In this document: positions 12,794 to 24,060 of the stretch, one piece after another
Layout: each line of letters begins with the position of its first letter
How positions within the stretch are numbered: position 1 is the first letter of the stretch
From: Liolophura sinensis
Lineage: Eukaryota > Mollusca > Polyplacophora > Chitonida > Chitonidae
Assembly (NCBI RefSeq): GCF_032854445.1
Contig: NC_088305.1
Coordinates: forward strand, 6,763,606 to 6,827,605
Direction: 5' to 3'
Length of the DNA stretch: 64,000 nt
The notes under the pieces: generated by a model
Told to the model about the DNA's origin: nothing
The model's database searches: none
What the model saw: only the letters and a program-made list of their open reading frames with translations
Program-made: the position numbers and the translations under genes

Positions 12794-12991
12794 GCAGTCG
12801 CTGTGAGTCCAAGTCCAGCTCATGCTGGCTTCCTTTCAAGCTGTAAGTGGGAAGGTCTTGCAGCGACCTGCGAATCGTCGTGGGTTTTCAATGGGCTCTT
12901 CACGATTTCCTTCCACCAAATGCTGGCCGCCGTCGTATAAGTGAAATATTCTTGAGTACGGCTTAAAACACCAATGAAATAAATAAATCAA
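12794..12991 (+). mobile_element. SINE S2, full length, with 14-bp target duplication
   Basis: A complete S2 copy from the tRNA-like head (GTCCAAGTCC B box) to an (AAAT)n tail. It is flanked by the exact 14-bp direct repeat TTTTAAAATACCAT at 12780-12793 and 12992-13005. It sits inside the reverse transcriptase of copy A. The duplicated bases encode the KYGIL-K residues on the minus strand, which therefore appear on both sides of the insertion. Confidence 0.93.
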
Positions 12992-13174
12992 TTTTAAAAT
13001 ACCATATTTCCATGTGGCGTCGTAGGCCTTTTCAAGGTAAAAAAATATCGACACCACATGTACATTATTAATAAAATCATCACGAATAAACATTTGAAAA
13101 CGAACAAGGTAATCCATAGTAGATCTACCTTGACGAAAACCACATTATATATTAGTTACTAAATCATTTGTTAC

Positions 13175-14027
13175 TGTTATGTGAACGACTGCCGTGGGCT
13201 TCTAAATTTAGCTTGCCACTGTTTACATATGCTGAGTTCAGGGCCTGCTGTCTGCCTCTGCCTTAGAATGTTACAGAATACTCCCAGTTCGGGGCCTGTT
13301 TGTTTACAAAAAGTGTTCAAGAATTTTCGTATTCTAGACAATTCTACCAGTCTATATAAGACCTATGAAAGCAGGTCAAAGGAGGAGAAAGGAGAATTGT
13401 TGAGAGTTTTGGATGCTTTCGCTGTGTGTTACTTTAGTAGGCCTTTTGTGCTGAATTTTGTTGTCTTTATAGCCTCTGGCTTTGTTATATCCTATCTCCA
13501 CTGAGCACTTGTTCAGTCTGAACTTGTATATTTAATTTGTGCTCTTGTATACACAGTGCTTATAAGTACACGAACCCTGTCTGTGGAATTTTGTGTATAT
13601 TTCGTCATACACTCAGTTATACTGTGGATTTTCCCTCTTATGAATATTGCCTCTGTGCATTTATGCCTGTATGGTTTTCAGCATTGTGGAATACACTCAG
13701 TTATACTGTGGATTTTCCCTCTTATGAATATTGCCTCTGTGCATTTATGCCTGTATGGTTTTCAGCATTGTGCAATGTATGCGTTCGTTTGAACTTGACA
13801 CCGTTGTACATGTAAGTACTTTAGTATTTGTATAGATACTGCTATCTTTTCTTGTTAAACTTAAGTACTTTAGTATTTGTAAAAGTCTTGTTATCTGTTC
13901 TCGTTAAACCTAATAAATTGTTGTAAAATAAAATCTGCTGGCTTTGGGTTACTTTTTTGTGCGGCTAAACTGTCGTGTATTTCGAACAAGCCATCTCTTT
14001 ATAATACAGACAGTTTGGGTCGTAACA
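13175..14027. mobile_element. Solo LTR inserted in copy A, with 5-bp target duplication
   Basis: The 853-bp segment starts TGTTATGTGAACGAC and ends GGGTCGTAACA, giving the TG...CA ends of a long terminal repeat with an imperfect inverted terminus. It is flanked by GTTAC at 13170-13174 and 14028-14032. A plus-strand TATATAAG at 13353-13360 and AATAAA signals at 13912 and 13927 fit a promoter and a polyadenylation site, suggesting transcription to the right. Removing it and one GTTAC rejoins the reverse transcriptase frame of copy A exactly. No internal retroviral or retrotransposon genes remain, so recombination between two LTRs left this one. Its superfamily cannot be told. Confidence 0.85.
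13607..13774. repeat. 84-bp direct duplication inside the solo LTR
   Basis: Two almost identical 84-bp units begin at 13609 and 13693 (ACACTCAGTTATACTGTGGA at each start). A second, looser pair of about 48-bp units follows at 13812-13910 (AAGTACTTTAGTATTTGTA at each start). Such internal duplications are common in LTR U3 regions, where they can multiply regulatory sites. Confidence 0.9.
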
Positions 14028-14032
14028 GTTAC

Positions 14033-14450
14033 CAAGAACAAAACCAGTTTATTATTTATCAAACGTTCCATAGTCTTATAGACACAGCTGGTAAGAGCTA
14101 TGGGACGGTAGTTCGATGGGTCAGTATTACCTCTACCCGGTTTGGGCACCTGGATGATACACGACTCCCTACAGAACGATGGAAAATCACCTGTTATCCA
14201 AATATTATTAAGACCAAGTCCAAGAAAGTTGCAAGTGGCTCATATAGTAAATGGTTCAGAAATTTGTAATAGACTTATCTGGTCCACATGCAGTATCGTG
14301 TGAAATGCAATTTTTTTTTTGAAATGCAATTTTAAGTTCTTCGATATTAAGAGGAGGGTTATAATCTTCTTAATTTTTAGAAGGAAAGGGCAATTTAATT
14401 TTCTCCTTCCGGTTTTAAACATGTTGAAATTTCGAAGAGTAATTCTCAGA
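14033..14450 (-). pseudogene. Retrotransposon copy A, linker before the reverse transcriptase
   Basis: On the minus strand, broken frames give KNLKLHF-like and CGPDKS-like pieces followed by the PKPGRGNTDPSNYRPIALTS block. This matches the order of I-type and Jockey-type ORF2 proteins upstream of the RT fingers. The 5' limit of copy A is not sharp; homology fades near 14450. Confidence 0.6.
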
Positions 14451-14679
14451 AGAGGATTTGTTAGAAATTGTCTTAGCCAGCTTATTTTGTTATATCAGGT
14501 GGAGATGTTAATACATTATCTCGTCCAGTGAGGAAGGTAGCACATCAGACACAAACTACTTGATTGGCCCATCAGCCAACGCTTCACACGCACTCCCGCA
14601 ATCGAAATTTGAGAAATAACATTTTTATCTAACTGGTGTTGCTATGGAGAAATTTTGGGACCACGAAGAGGCAAGGCGT

Positions 14680-14990
14680 GACCAAGTCCATTGATCGGAC
14701 CGGTCCCATCCGACCTCTCGTCTCTCTTCATGTAAGGACAAGAGTGGAGTGTTGGGCGTGAGGATCTCGCAAGACCAACACGCCATCAGCCACCAGAATC
14801 CCGTCCTCAGAGATTACGGGTCGCAACCCACGGCCAACATGTCACTCCCCGGTTGCCTCACACAACCGAGACGATGTAAGCCTATTAAATTCACCGGGTC
14901 CAATCGGGAGAGGTCTGGGTTATTTGCCTTTTGCAACAAACTTGCCTAGAGGGCTGAGGTCCTATTCTGTTCACCGTGGAGACCTCCGCC
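14680..14990 (+). repeat. Unnamed dispersed repeat, copy 1 (about 330 bp)
   Basis: This segment matches the reverse complement of 20695-21015 over almost its whole length. Shared blocks include GATCTCGCAAGA, CCCACGGCCAAC, CACACAACCGA and GAGGGCTGAGGT. It is GC-richer than its surroundings. I see no tRNA head, terminal inverted repeat or coding frame, so the class is unknown. Confidence 0.75.
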
Positions 14991-15424
14991 CCCTCCCCCT
15001 CCCCACCCACACACAACCGAGAAGGTATGAGGCTATTACATTCGCCGGCACTGTTCGACGGTGATTACCACAGTTTTCCTATAACCCTAAACTTTTTGCT
15101 GTAAACAACGTTCTGTTTTGCCTCATTCTATATATAGATTACCCGCATCTTCATGATAACACAGCACTGACTTTGTTTATTTAGTGGCTGCAAGCATGCT
15201 CGTTCTACTCGTATCTTGTTGACAAATAGCTTAGCCTCTAATATTTCCCGTATACGACGGCGGCCAGCAGCTAGGTGAGAGGGAATCTGGGGAAACGCAC
15301 AACGCCCCACAGGTTGTTAGAAGATCTTCTCACGTGGGACTGGAGAGACTCGAAGATCTTCTGACGCACGGTCGAAGAGGATGACACTATGAGCTAGACT
15401 TAAACTCAGAGCTGTCTTTGAATA

Positions 15425-15580
15425 TAGTGCAAAGACAACATCAACATAAAAAGGTGACTGAGAAAGGCATTACACAAATTTATGTAAGGCCGTTGGGGAG
15501 CCCGGGATTGTAGTCGGACTCGAACGCATGATGTCCATGGTGAATGTCTAGTAACAACAGGTCATCATGACCGCCAGCAA
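15425..15580 (-). mobile_element. tRNA-derived SINE head (different family)
   Basis: On the minus strand the sequence starts near 15573 with GGCGGTCATGATGACC (A-box-like) and has a good B box, GTTCGAGTCC, near 15510-15520. A body fragment ending in TGCCTTTCTCAGTCACC follows. It differs from S2 and from the element at 1-332. There is no intact cloverleaf, so it is not a tRNA gene. Confidence 0.5.
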
Positions 15581-16890
15581 ATATACTGCAATATGTAACT
15601 GGACTCTCACTAAAGAGACCATCGACGCCAGCCAGCGTCTACCTTAAATAGTTTACTATCCAGACAACAGCTAGCTCTTATTAGCGGCATTTCGAGAAAA
15701 TAATGAGCCAGGGATACATTTGCCCCCGACTTTAATTGGTCTTATGTAAGACACCTACATCTCTGTCCACATAACCTGTCTCATGACGATGTCGCGATGA
15801 CCTAGGGTTTAAATGATGATTTAACTTGTCGCTTATTTCCCAGTTATCTAAAATGAATGACACAAACAACCAAAATTGGCGATCATTAGTGACACGTAAC
15901 AGACGCTATATACATGGGTATCTTGTATCAGATGAAATTCGAAATATGCTGGTGTATTAATACCAATATTACAATTATTAAAGTAAAAGAAAGCTAAAAT
16001 ATGAAGTAAGGTTCATCATGCAGACAACTGAAAACTATGCATAAAAATGCTTTCATTTATTCCTTCAGATTTTCACAAGAGCGTTAAGACATTCAAATAT
16101 TTCTATACTACTGTGGGCTTTATGAGCCATACTGACAGTATCTAAGAATGTCACATCACCTTTTTTTTCCTGATGTTCACCAAAAGAAAGGAATTTTGGA
16201 GAATCTTTTATCACTTTACTCATCATTTACTCATGGGTGAAAAGAGTTACTCAAACATTCTGTGTCGTTATTAGAGTTGGAAAAAACTTCCTGTGACGTC
16301 CAAGAACTTAATTTCTGATAATATGGTTCATTCAGCCCATCTTAGAATTCAAATGTATGAACGCCTTTTAATCTTTTCTTAAAAATCTTTTTAAAAATTA
16401 TGAAAGTATATCTATTTTAAGTGGAATATTTAGTGATGTCTAGAGGTCTTTTCCTTTAATAATACAGCCTTACTGGGTTGTCACAACACATTTGTATCAG
16501 ATTTTAAACGGTTGTGGCATTTGTAAACACAATTATGCCCGTAAATGGGTTAGGATAAAAAAAAATGAAATGAAATTATGTGCGCGAGGGGTTGTGGAGT
16601 GGGGGGGGCGGTGTTGACCCTTGAACACCAAACGCTTGTTTAACTAGGAGCAATTAAAACCACCCGAATACAGCCGTACCAGCTAAAGGGAAATAACGTA
16701 AGCATCGTTTGACTGATACAGATGACAGCACGTCTTCACGAACAAACTGAGAACAAAGGAAAAGGCCATAAAACAAGAAGTCGTGTGGATTTGCCATTGT
16801 TTTTAACAAGAACAGACGACGCCCTTGCGGCCGTTTGCGCTGCATATGTGTATATCAAAAGTGAAAAAGCTCGTCTCTGTATTCCCCAGG
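15581..16890. other. No feature recognised
   Basis: AT-rich sequence without a coding signature. A short G run near 16600-16612 is the only low-complexity feature. Confidence 0.45.
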
Positions 16891-16891
16891 C

Positions 16892-17115
16892 ACTCTGGTT
16901 TCCTCCATCCCAAATGCTATACGCCTTCGCATAAGTGAAATATTCTTGACATAAAGGGTGCCCGGTTTCCTCCATCCCAAATGCTATACGCCTTCGCATA
17001 AGTGAAATATTCTTGACATAAAGGATGCCCGGTTTCCTCTCACCAGAATACTGACCGCCCTCGTATAAGTAAAATATTATTGAGCAAGGCGTAAAAGACC
17101 AATATAATAAATAAT
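16892..17115 (+). repeat. Tandem triplication of the S2 SINE 3' end
   Basis: The last part of S2 (GGTTTCCTCCATCCCAAATG to the GAAATATTCTTGA block) is repeated with a period of exactly 67 bp: starts at 16897, 16964 and 17031. The first two are nearly identical; the third is more diverged and alone keeps the normal 3' end and an AATAAATAA tail. The third is therefore probably the parent copy. Confidence 0.85.
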
Positions 17116-20100
17116 CTAGTAAATCTTCTTCACATAAATACATTCACCAGAAATGAAACGTGCGTCATATCCTACATGCCCACTACTATTAATATGATCA
17201 TAAATCCACCGTAGAATCCACACACTTTCAATACATTTAAGTTCATTAGCTGTAACTTTTAAGAAATGTTCTTTAGCTTTACTTATCCGTGGTGTATTCA
17301 TTTTTTGGTGTACTTTTCTTTGAATTACCGCCTATGTGCTTTCCATGTTGCCCAGGGCCCGGGGGAGGTCATTGGATGACACGCTTCTGTTCAGGTTAAT
17401 ATACTCTTATTCCTTTAACTCTATAATAAGCAATTGTTGTAAATGTTTGGCGCTGGCAAAACTGCATTTGTCAGTGACTCATACCGGTACACATTTACAC
17501 ATCGATAAGATGGGCAGTTTTAATGCGACGAAATTGCATTCTGGATGATTTTTGCAATTCATACTGTTCATGTGAATATGAGCGAGGACACAAAGTCGGT
17601 GACTTTCCAAGAATAAGGTAAAACCGTCATCCAAGCGTTTTCATTTTTGTTTTTTTCTGGGCTTTAAAACGCATTTAAAATGCGTCTCGATCTTCGACGC
17701 AAATTGTCTATTTTCATCTTTTCACATTTTAGTTATTGTACATCTATTTGGACGTTCTTCTCTAAAAGTTTTTTCACAAACTTGAAAAACCCAATGAAAG
17801 AAAAATCCGGTTTGTATTCTTAAATTATGAAACAGACTATATCATATTACTCTCTAAGTCAGGAGCTCTAACCAATAACCTATAAAGAGCAAGGTGTATT
17901 GCGTTATAGGTTTTAAAATTGTTAAAATATACAGCCTGGTTGCCTCCATGACATAATTAAGATAAAGGAGACACACTACAACCTCCGAGATAACCATATT
18001 GTTAGTTTACCTCGATACAGAACAAGAGCATACGGGTAAATCTGTCTAAGCTACCAACGTAAAAAAAATTGTGGAACCACTAACCTCCAGAAATGAAGGC
18101 TACGGACGCAAAGAATTAAAAGCTCTATGAAATGAATGGTTTGGCTGTACATGTAGCTTATGTGAGGACGGATTCTAAACAGTATCTAATATTTTGAGTA
18201 TATTTTCCAGTACTATTTTTTTTTCTCTTTTGTACTACTAGGTTAATACATTGTTTGTCGTGTCAGTAAAAAGTAGGCTTTGGCTTATGTTAATTTGTTG
18301 CAACCAACCGACGTTAAATAAAGATTTTGAGATATGAGATTGAGACGATGGGATTTTCGGTTCACACGTGTTAAGTGATGTCATGGAAAATAAATTCTCA
18401 CATCTCAAACATTTTGACAATGGAGAGTTTTCGTAAAATTATCTCTGATTTCCCAAGGGATTTTACTAGGAAGTTATACCGGAATCCCCGGAAACACACC
18501 TGCTTTTGTGTCATTTCCGTGTTTGAAAAATGTGCAAAAATAATATCAAATTATATCTGGTCACAGTTCGCTATTTCCTCACAGAAAAAAACGTTTGTTT
18601 GCCCGTGGGACTGCAGTAAGTTTAGTCGCCGTGTGCTGATTAAGATATCCTCATGACAGTGGTCAAACTGTTAAATTGTGTTGACTAAGGTGAATTCGAG
18701 AATGCTTCATTTCGACTAAAACATAATAAGTTTGGTTTCTTTGTTAAACTGACAATTTGTAGTAAAAGGAAATAACAGGCATTCTTCGCCCGGATAGAAG
18801 GATCCAAATGCCTGGTATTTGTTGTCATATGAAATATTTAATTATCATTATATGATAGTTTCGCCATGATAATGGCAATAATGAATGGGTTTTCGCTACG
18901 ATGGTTGACATATGGCCAATGTGAAGCTAAACACAGTCATTCATTCCTTCGGTCAGTGAATGGATTGAACTGCGGTATTGTAATTCGATGACTGTACCGA
19001 TACCAATCTAATGAAAATCAAATCGAATGTGTATCGGTCGCGCTGATATAAGACTCTATTATAAGGTATATTTTGAGCTCTTTCATCAACATGGTGTATA
19101 AATTATATTTCTTTAAACATACACATGCATACATCGTGTGAAGTATTTACATGCGATTAGTCCTTTCGACCAATTAAATAAATATATTGTGGGAGACCAT
19201 CAGAATTTCTACTCACAAGAGGTACTCCGTGTTTCCGGTAACACTTTACCTTGTGATTTGCATCTGTGGTGAAGGTAAAGGTTATTCGGTACTCATGAAT
19301 TGACAATATGAATTGTCTACTGAGCTAAAGCTTCCATCTAAAAGTTTCTTTGAATGATATAATAATCTCCACTCAACATTAAATGTCAGCTCTTATATTT
19401 AATACCTTCCATTAACAGCTACTCTTCGGTTAGGTCCATGATTATATTTGTGAGTTGAACAGCGACTGTTGCGAAATGTTTCAAAATGCTAAAACGCAAT
19501 CCTCCACTGCAGCAAATAAACAGGGTTTAAAGACTTCATCTCTGCACACTGTAAGAGATTCTGGGCTGAGGTCTGGTGAACTGTATTGTTTGTTGACATT
19601 AAATTTGGGACGATGTTATTTCTGGCGGTTTTAAAATAAATTTCAGAAGCAGTACAGCTGCCTTACAAACAGCAAATTACAATGGACAAAATAATGAACC
19701 AGTCATAATGATACAAATATACTGACCTTGTAAGAGCTAGTTGCTTAACTTGCGTCGCTTAACTTGGACGCAGATTTTGAATTAAAGAAGGTTTTTAAAT
19801 TTGCAAATTAAATGTACCCAAGTGTGCTCAAATATGTTTCCCTGTTTCACGATATGAAAACAATCACAAATAAAGCGTCTAAATTTGCATATGATGCAAA
19901 TTTGTTTACAAGACCTCGACTATATGCATGCGCGTGTTTGTCATTTTTTGCCATAACACGGTCACCCAGTATATTATGTATGTAACACTGTTACTTTATA
20001 GTATAAATTAGAATGTATGAATCATGCAAAGAGAAGCAGTCAAGCAGCTTTCAGTGATGTTTGAAAGGCGCAAAGTATGTTCTTGGCGAATGAGAGAAAT

Positions 20101-20690
20101 CAGTATTCTAATAATGTACCATGTTTGTATATAAGTTGTGGATTATAAAATGTGTATCACAGTTGTAGGACCCTTCGGTATATATTGCTGTCCAAATAAT
20201 CTCAAAACTAAAACTACCCCTTTTTAGAGAGGAAACTGTTTTGGTCTTTTGTACATCTGTACATTTTATCTGAGCCTATATTTATACAATCTGTGGTTTC
20301 ATTTAAATCCAGCGAAGGTTAACATACATCTTCTAGAGCCTTTGGTGTATATGGATTGCTTTCAAAGCTACATGTAGCCGATTATCAAAATATCGTTTTC
20401 TAAACGAGAAAGATCGGAAAACTCATTTCTAGTTTCTGAATATAGTCAGTCGTATTCATACGAGAACAGATGTAAGTCAGCCAAAAGGGGGTTACTATTT
20501 GTAATTATCGGAATGCCTATAAACTGTTGAAATATGGGTTTCCAAATTTACATGGACATTATTAATGAAATGCAGGCAACTCGATGAGTCTGTGAGAACA
20601 TTTATGCATGATGGATGCTATTTCAGAAGCATTGGACTGGTATGACGAATGGCTGTTTAGATTCAGGAAAAGCAGTGCATCTTACCCCCG
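17116..20690. other. No supported gene
   Basis: AT-rich sequence. A minus-strand frame at 17116-17301 (KAKEHFLKVTANELKCIES near its start) has protein-like composition, but I recognise no domain. A plus-strand frame at 18375-18656 likewise gives no family. No tandem repeats of note. Confidence 0.4.
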
Positions 20691-20694
20691 TGGG

Positions 20695-21015
20695 GTCTTT
20701 GGGTGAAAATAATAGAACCTCAGCCCTCTATGCAAGCTTGTCGTAGAAGGCAACTAACCTAGAGCTCTCCCGCGTGGGCCCTGTGAATATAATAGGCTCA
20801 CATCTTGTCGGTTGTGTAAGAGGCTACCGGGAAGGGACCCGTTGGCCGTGGGTCAAGACCCGTATTGGGGAAAACGGGATCCTGTTGACTGAAGGTTTGT
20901 TGTTCTTGCGAGATCATCATGCCTAACACGTCACTTGGCCTTGACCTCTCTTCAGATGGGCAGTGGGAGGGCCCGCTTCGATCAATCGGCTGGTCACGTC
21001 GGGTCCAGATGTCCG
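20695..21015 (-). repeat. Unnamed dispersed repeat, copy 2 (about 330 bp)
   Basis: Inverted partner of 14680-14990. Read on the minus strand it begins near 21015 and ends near 20695 with the GAGGGCTGAGGTTCTATTA block. Similarity is high in blocks with small indels, as expected of old copies of one interspersed family. It lies just 5' of retrotransposon copy B. Confidence 0.75.
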
Positions 21016-21499
21016 AGAGAATTCTACTATATCTTAACGTCATTTATAAGTACTTGTTTATATGTCAGAATATTTTTGGATAGATTTTCATATCTGGGCG
21101 GTGGTTTTAGGGTCAATCGAGTGGATTGTCCCTATTTTATGGACTTAATCTGCTCGAGTATGAGCGAAAAATCCACCTTATCGGGGGTGGCATGGAATCC
21201 TCGTCTCGTCACACTTTCTGCTGGTTACTCGCGGAAAGGACTTCGCCCAAGTTGACGCTCCAGGGTGGGTGAGGGACAAGGCGCTATGAATCTTAAAAAT
21301 TTTGTATTATGTGTTTCCATTAAAAACCTCTCTAATGTTTCAATACACACTGGTAAAAAACGTTAAAATGAAGATCTTCTTGAAATGGACAATGGACCGG
21401 ACAGTTATGCGGACTTTCATTGTTTCATCAGCCAAAAACGAACTAGATTCATTCGATATTAAAAACATTACAAGGTTCTGCTGGACAAATTAAAAATCT

Positions 21500-22415
21500 A
21501 AAAAAATATTAAGATCTTGCGATATCTTCATTGAATGTTTCCGAATACAGCGAGCATTAAATTTTTTATCATTGACTTCCATTTTGGATATGGCTGTTTT
21601 TGCTTCACCGCATAAGTCTCTGAATAGCTGTAAGGGGCCCATACGTGACAGGGATCGGGATCTTATTGATACCTCTGAAAAAAAAAACTTGTGCTGAATT
21701 AAAGTCTGATTACCAATGTGCTTCATCAGTAAGAAATCTGTTAATATCATTATCCTCAGCACTTATTTATTAACGTTCAACAGCACATCACTCCCGTCAT
21801 TCATTTATATTGATCCGTACAGGGTTCGTGTTGACCTGTACACCCCCAACCCGACAAGGTGTTTCATGTACCAAAATTTTGGTCAAGGCAAAGGCCAATA
21901 TATAAACAAAAATTCAGTTGTTTTCGATGCTGAAAGGAAGGTCATGAGGGTTTCGACTGCGGTGGCACAATGTTCTTATTGCAGTGATCACGTGGTCTCC
22001 TCTAAACACTGCCCAATATTCCTAAAGGAAAAACAAATAGTTATTTATATGATTAGAAATAATATCTCGCACCAAGAAGCACGTAAATTAGTCTGCTAAT
22101 CATCACAGACTTCGTTTGTCAATGTGGTCAAGCGAGTTACAACATCTGTTGCCACTCAAACGCTACTCACTTGGCCAGGTGGAAACGAACAGCCCAAAAC
22201 CATATCCTTGCACATTTTTTGTTAAACCTGCAACTCAGCCTAAATATAGCTCTTGTTCTACACAGACTATGTCAACATCTTCCGTAAAATCTAAAAATAT
22301 AGAACCAGAACTTAAAACAGCTGAACCTAATACATTTCAAACAAAAAGGCCCAAACATAGAGATAAATCTCCTATACGTCTCCTATACAATGAAATTGTC
22401 AAGGTCTTCAGGTAA
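21500..22415 (+). pseudogene. ORF1 (gag-like, zinc-knuckle) of copy B
   Basis: The protein is spread over shifted frames. An N-terminal segment near 21515-21665 reads ILDMAVFASPHKSLNSCKGP in one frame. The next frame (21716-22099) holds the knuckle region with Cys and His pairs (RCFMYQNFGQGK, CSYCSDHVVSSKHC) and ends in HQEARKLVC, a usual end of this domain. After a stop the frame changes again to the VVKRVTTSVATQT tail. Knuckle Cys positions are partly lost (CFMYQ where CFxCQ is expected). It would bind the element's RNA in the particle; this copy cannot. Confidence 0.75.
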
Positions 22416-22419
22416 AATT

Positions 22420-22957
22420 TATTGAAATAACACAGTTAGTCAAATCGTTAAATCCTATTACCGTTTGTCTTCAGGAAACTGACCCGAAAACATCTGACAA
22501 AGATAAAATAACTCTTAAAAACCATACACATTATTTTACTTATTCTAATGAGGAAGAGCTAGCTACAGGCAGCTCCTTTATCTTCATAAAAATAGTATTA
22601 TACACAGCCCTGTAGCCCTGGATACAGAACTTCAGGGTGTGGCCGTTCGTGTTTCATTGTCCGAAACAATCACATTGTTTTCCGTGTATATTTCGCCGAA
22701 TATTTCTTTTTCAGCTTTCCAGTTAAGTAATTTAACAGAACAATTGTCAAAACCTTTTATAATAATGAGAGATTTCAATTCCCATGACCCCCTAAGGGGC
22801 AGTAATAACATAAATAACAAGGGCACGATACTGAAGAGTTCGTATCTGAGGAGGAACTATGTTATTTCAATGACAGGTTTAATACCTATTTACCTATCAC
22901 GAATCCATCACTTCTCTCGGACTTATCCACGAGGTGTGGTAGTTATTTAATTTTGTT
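22420..22957 (+). pseudogene. Endonuclease domain of copy B, truncated
   Basis: Pieces near 22440-22500 read PITVCLQETDPKT (the catalytic Glu of the LQE-T motif), then SSFIFIKNSIIHSPV, and then a long open stretch with AVRVSLSETITLFSVYISPN and FIIMRDFNSHDPLRGS. In active apurinic-type enzymes the last is GDFNxHxxxWG; here Gly is Arg and Trp is Arg. The C-terminal SDH part is gone, replaced by a SINE insertion from 22958. Confidence 0.75.
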
Positions 22958-23084
22958 AACTGATGTTTTACGCCGTACTCAAGAACATTTCACTTATACG
23001 ACGGCGGCCAGCATTATGGTGGCAAAAAAAAAAAAAAAAACCCTGGTCCAGCCCGGGAAAAACCCACGACCATCCGCAGGTTAC
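22958..23084 (-). mobile_element. SINE S2, 3' portion, inside copy B
   Basis: The minus-strand copy has the GTTTTACGCCGTACTCAAGA and TTCACTTATACGACGGCGGC blocks and then CCACGACCATCCGCAGGTT. A run of 17 A (about 23026-23042) splits it where other copies have GGAAACCGGGC. A second A run, of about 22, follows at 23139-23160. The tRNA head is missing. Confidence 0.8.
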
Positions 23085-23399
23085 GTCAAAAACACCCATT
23101 CGTAAGGTGTGAAACATGGTTCAGAAACTTAAAAGCAAAAAAAAAAAAAAAAAAAAAAAATAATAATAAAACAAAAGTCCAGCATTTGTAAGTTGGAGAT
23201 AATGTATTAACTTATCCGTTATAGCTAATAAATTAACTGAGACAATTTTAAAGAAACCTTCTTATACTTCAGAAGTTCAACCTAGTAAACGCCAGAAGGA
23301 GAAAATTCAATTGCGTTTGCTTCTAAAATTATTAGAAGATTATAATCGTACTTTTAATATCGATTGCAGATAAACTCTGCATTCAAAAAGGCACATGGT

Positions 23400-24060
23400 A
23401 ATGTATATTATAAGTTTCTGACCATTTACCATCCGAGCCACTTGAGACTCTTTTGGGCTTACTTTATGATATTTGGATAACTGGTAATTTTCCATCTTCG
23501 TGGAGGGAGACATGTATTATTTCAGTTCCCCAACCAGGTAAAGATTATACCGATCCGTCTATTTACCGTCTCATAGCTCTTACCAGCTGTGTCTGTAAGA
23601 CTGTGGAATGGATGACAAATGATAGACTTGTTTGCTTTCTTGAAACCAACAAGTTACTTTCTAATATACGGTGTGGCTTTGTTGGATTCGAAACCTTGTT
23701 CGTGATGGCTTCATCAATAAGGAACATTTTTTTGTGGTGTCGATATTTTTCGACCATAAGAAGGCCTACCACACCACATGAAAATATGGTATGTAAAAAG
23801 GCCTCGCGGATATGGGCCTTAAAGGCCGATTCCCGGTATTTATATAAGAATTTTTTTTTTGATCGTCAGTTTAAGGTGCGGGTGGGGTCCACACTTTCTG
23901 ACCCTCTTGAGCAGGCATTGGGTGTACCCCATGGCAGCATTCTATCGCCTGCTTTGTTCAGAATAAAAATAAATAGATTGACTAAAACCGTATCATCTGG
24001 CAAAGAGGGTCCTTTATTTGTATATGATTTCCTAATATGCTATCGTCCTAAAATATGAAT
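23400..24060 (+). pseudogene. Reverse transcriptase domain of copy B
   Basis: A frame of 201 codons (23453-24058) covers most of the polymerase. It starts with the DIWITGNFPSSWRETCIIS region and an ALTSCVCKTVEWM motif, passes a damaged motif A zone, then FDRQFKVRVGS and the intact motif B GVPHGSILSPALF. It ends in FVYDFLICYR where YADDFLICYR is expected. The first catalytic Asp of motif C is thus lost. Copy A has the complementary state: its YVDD is intact but out of frame. Confidence 0.85.
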
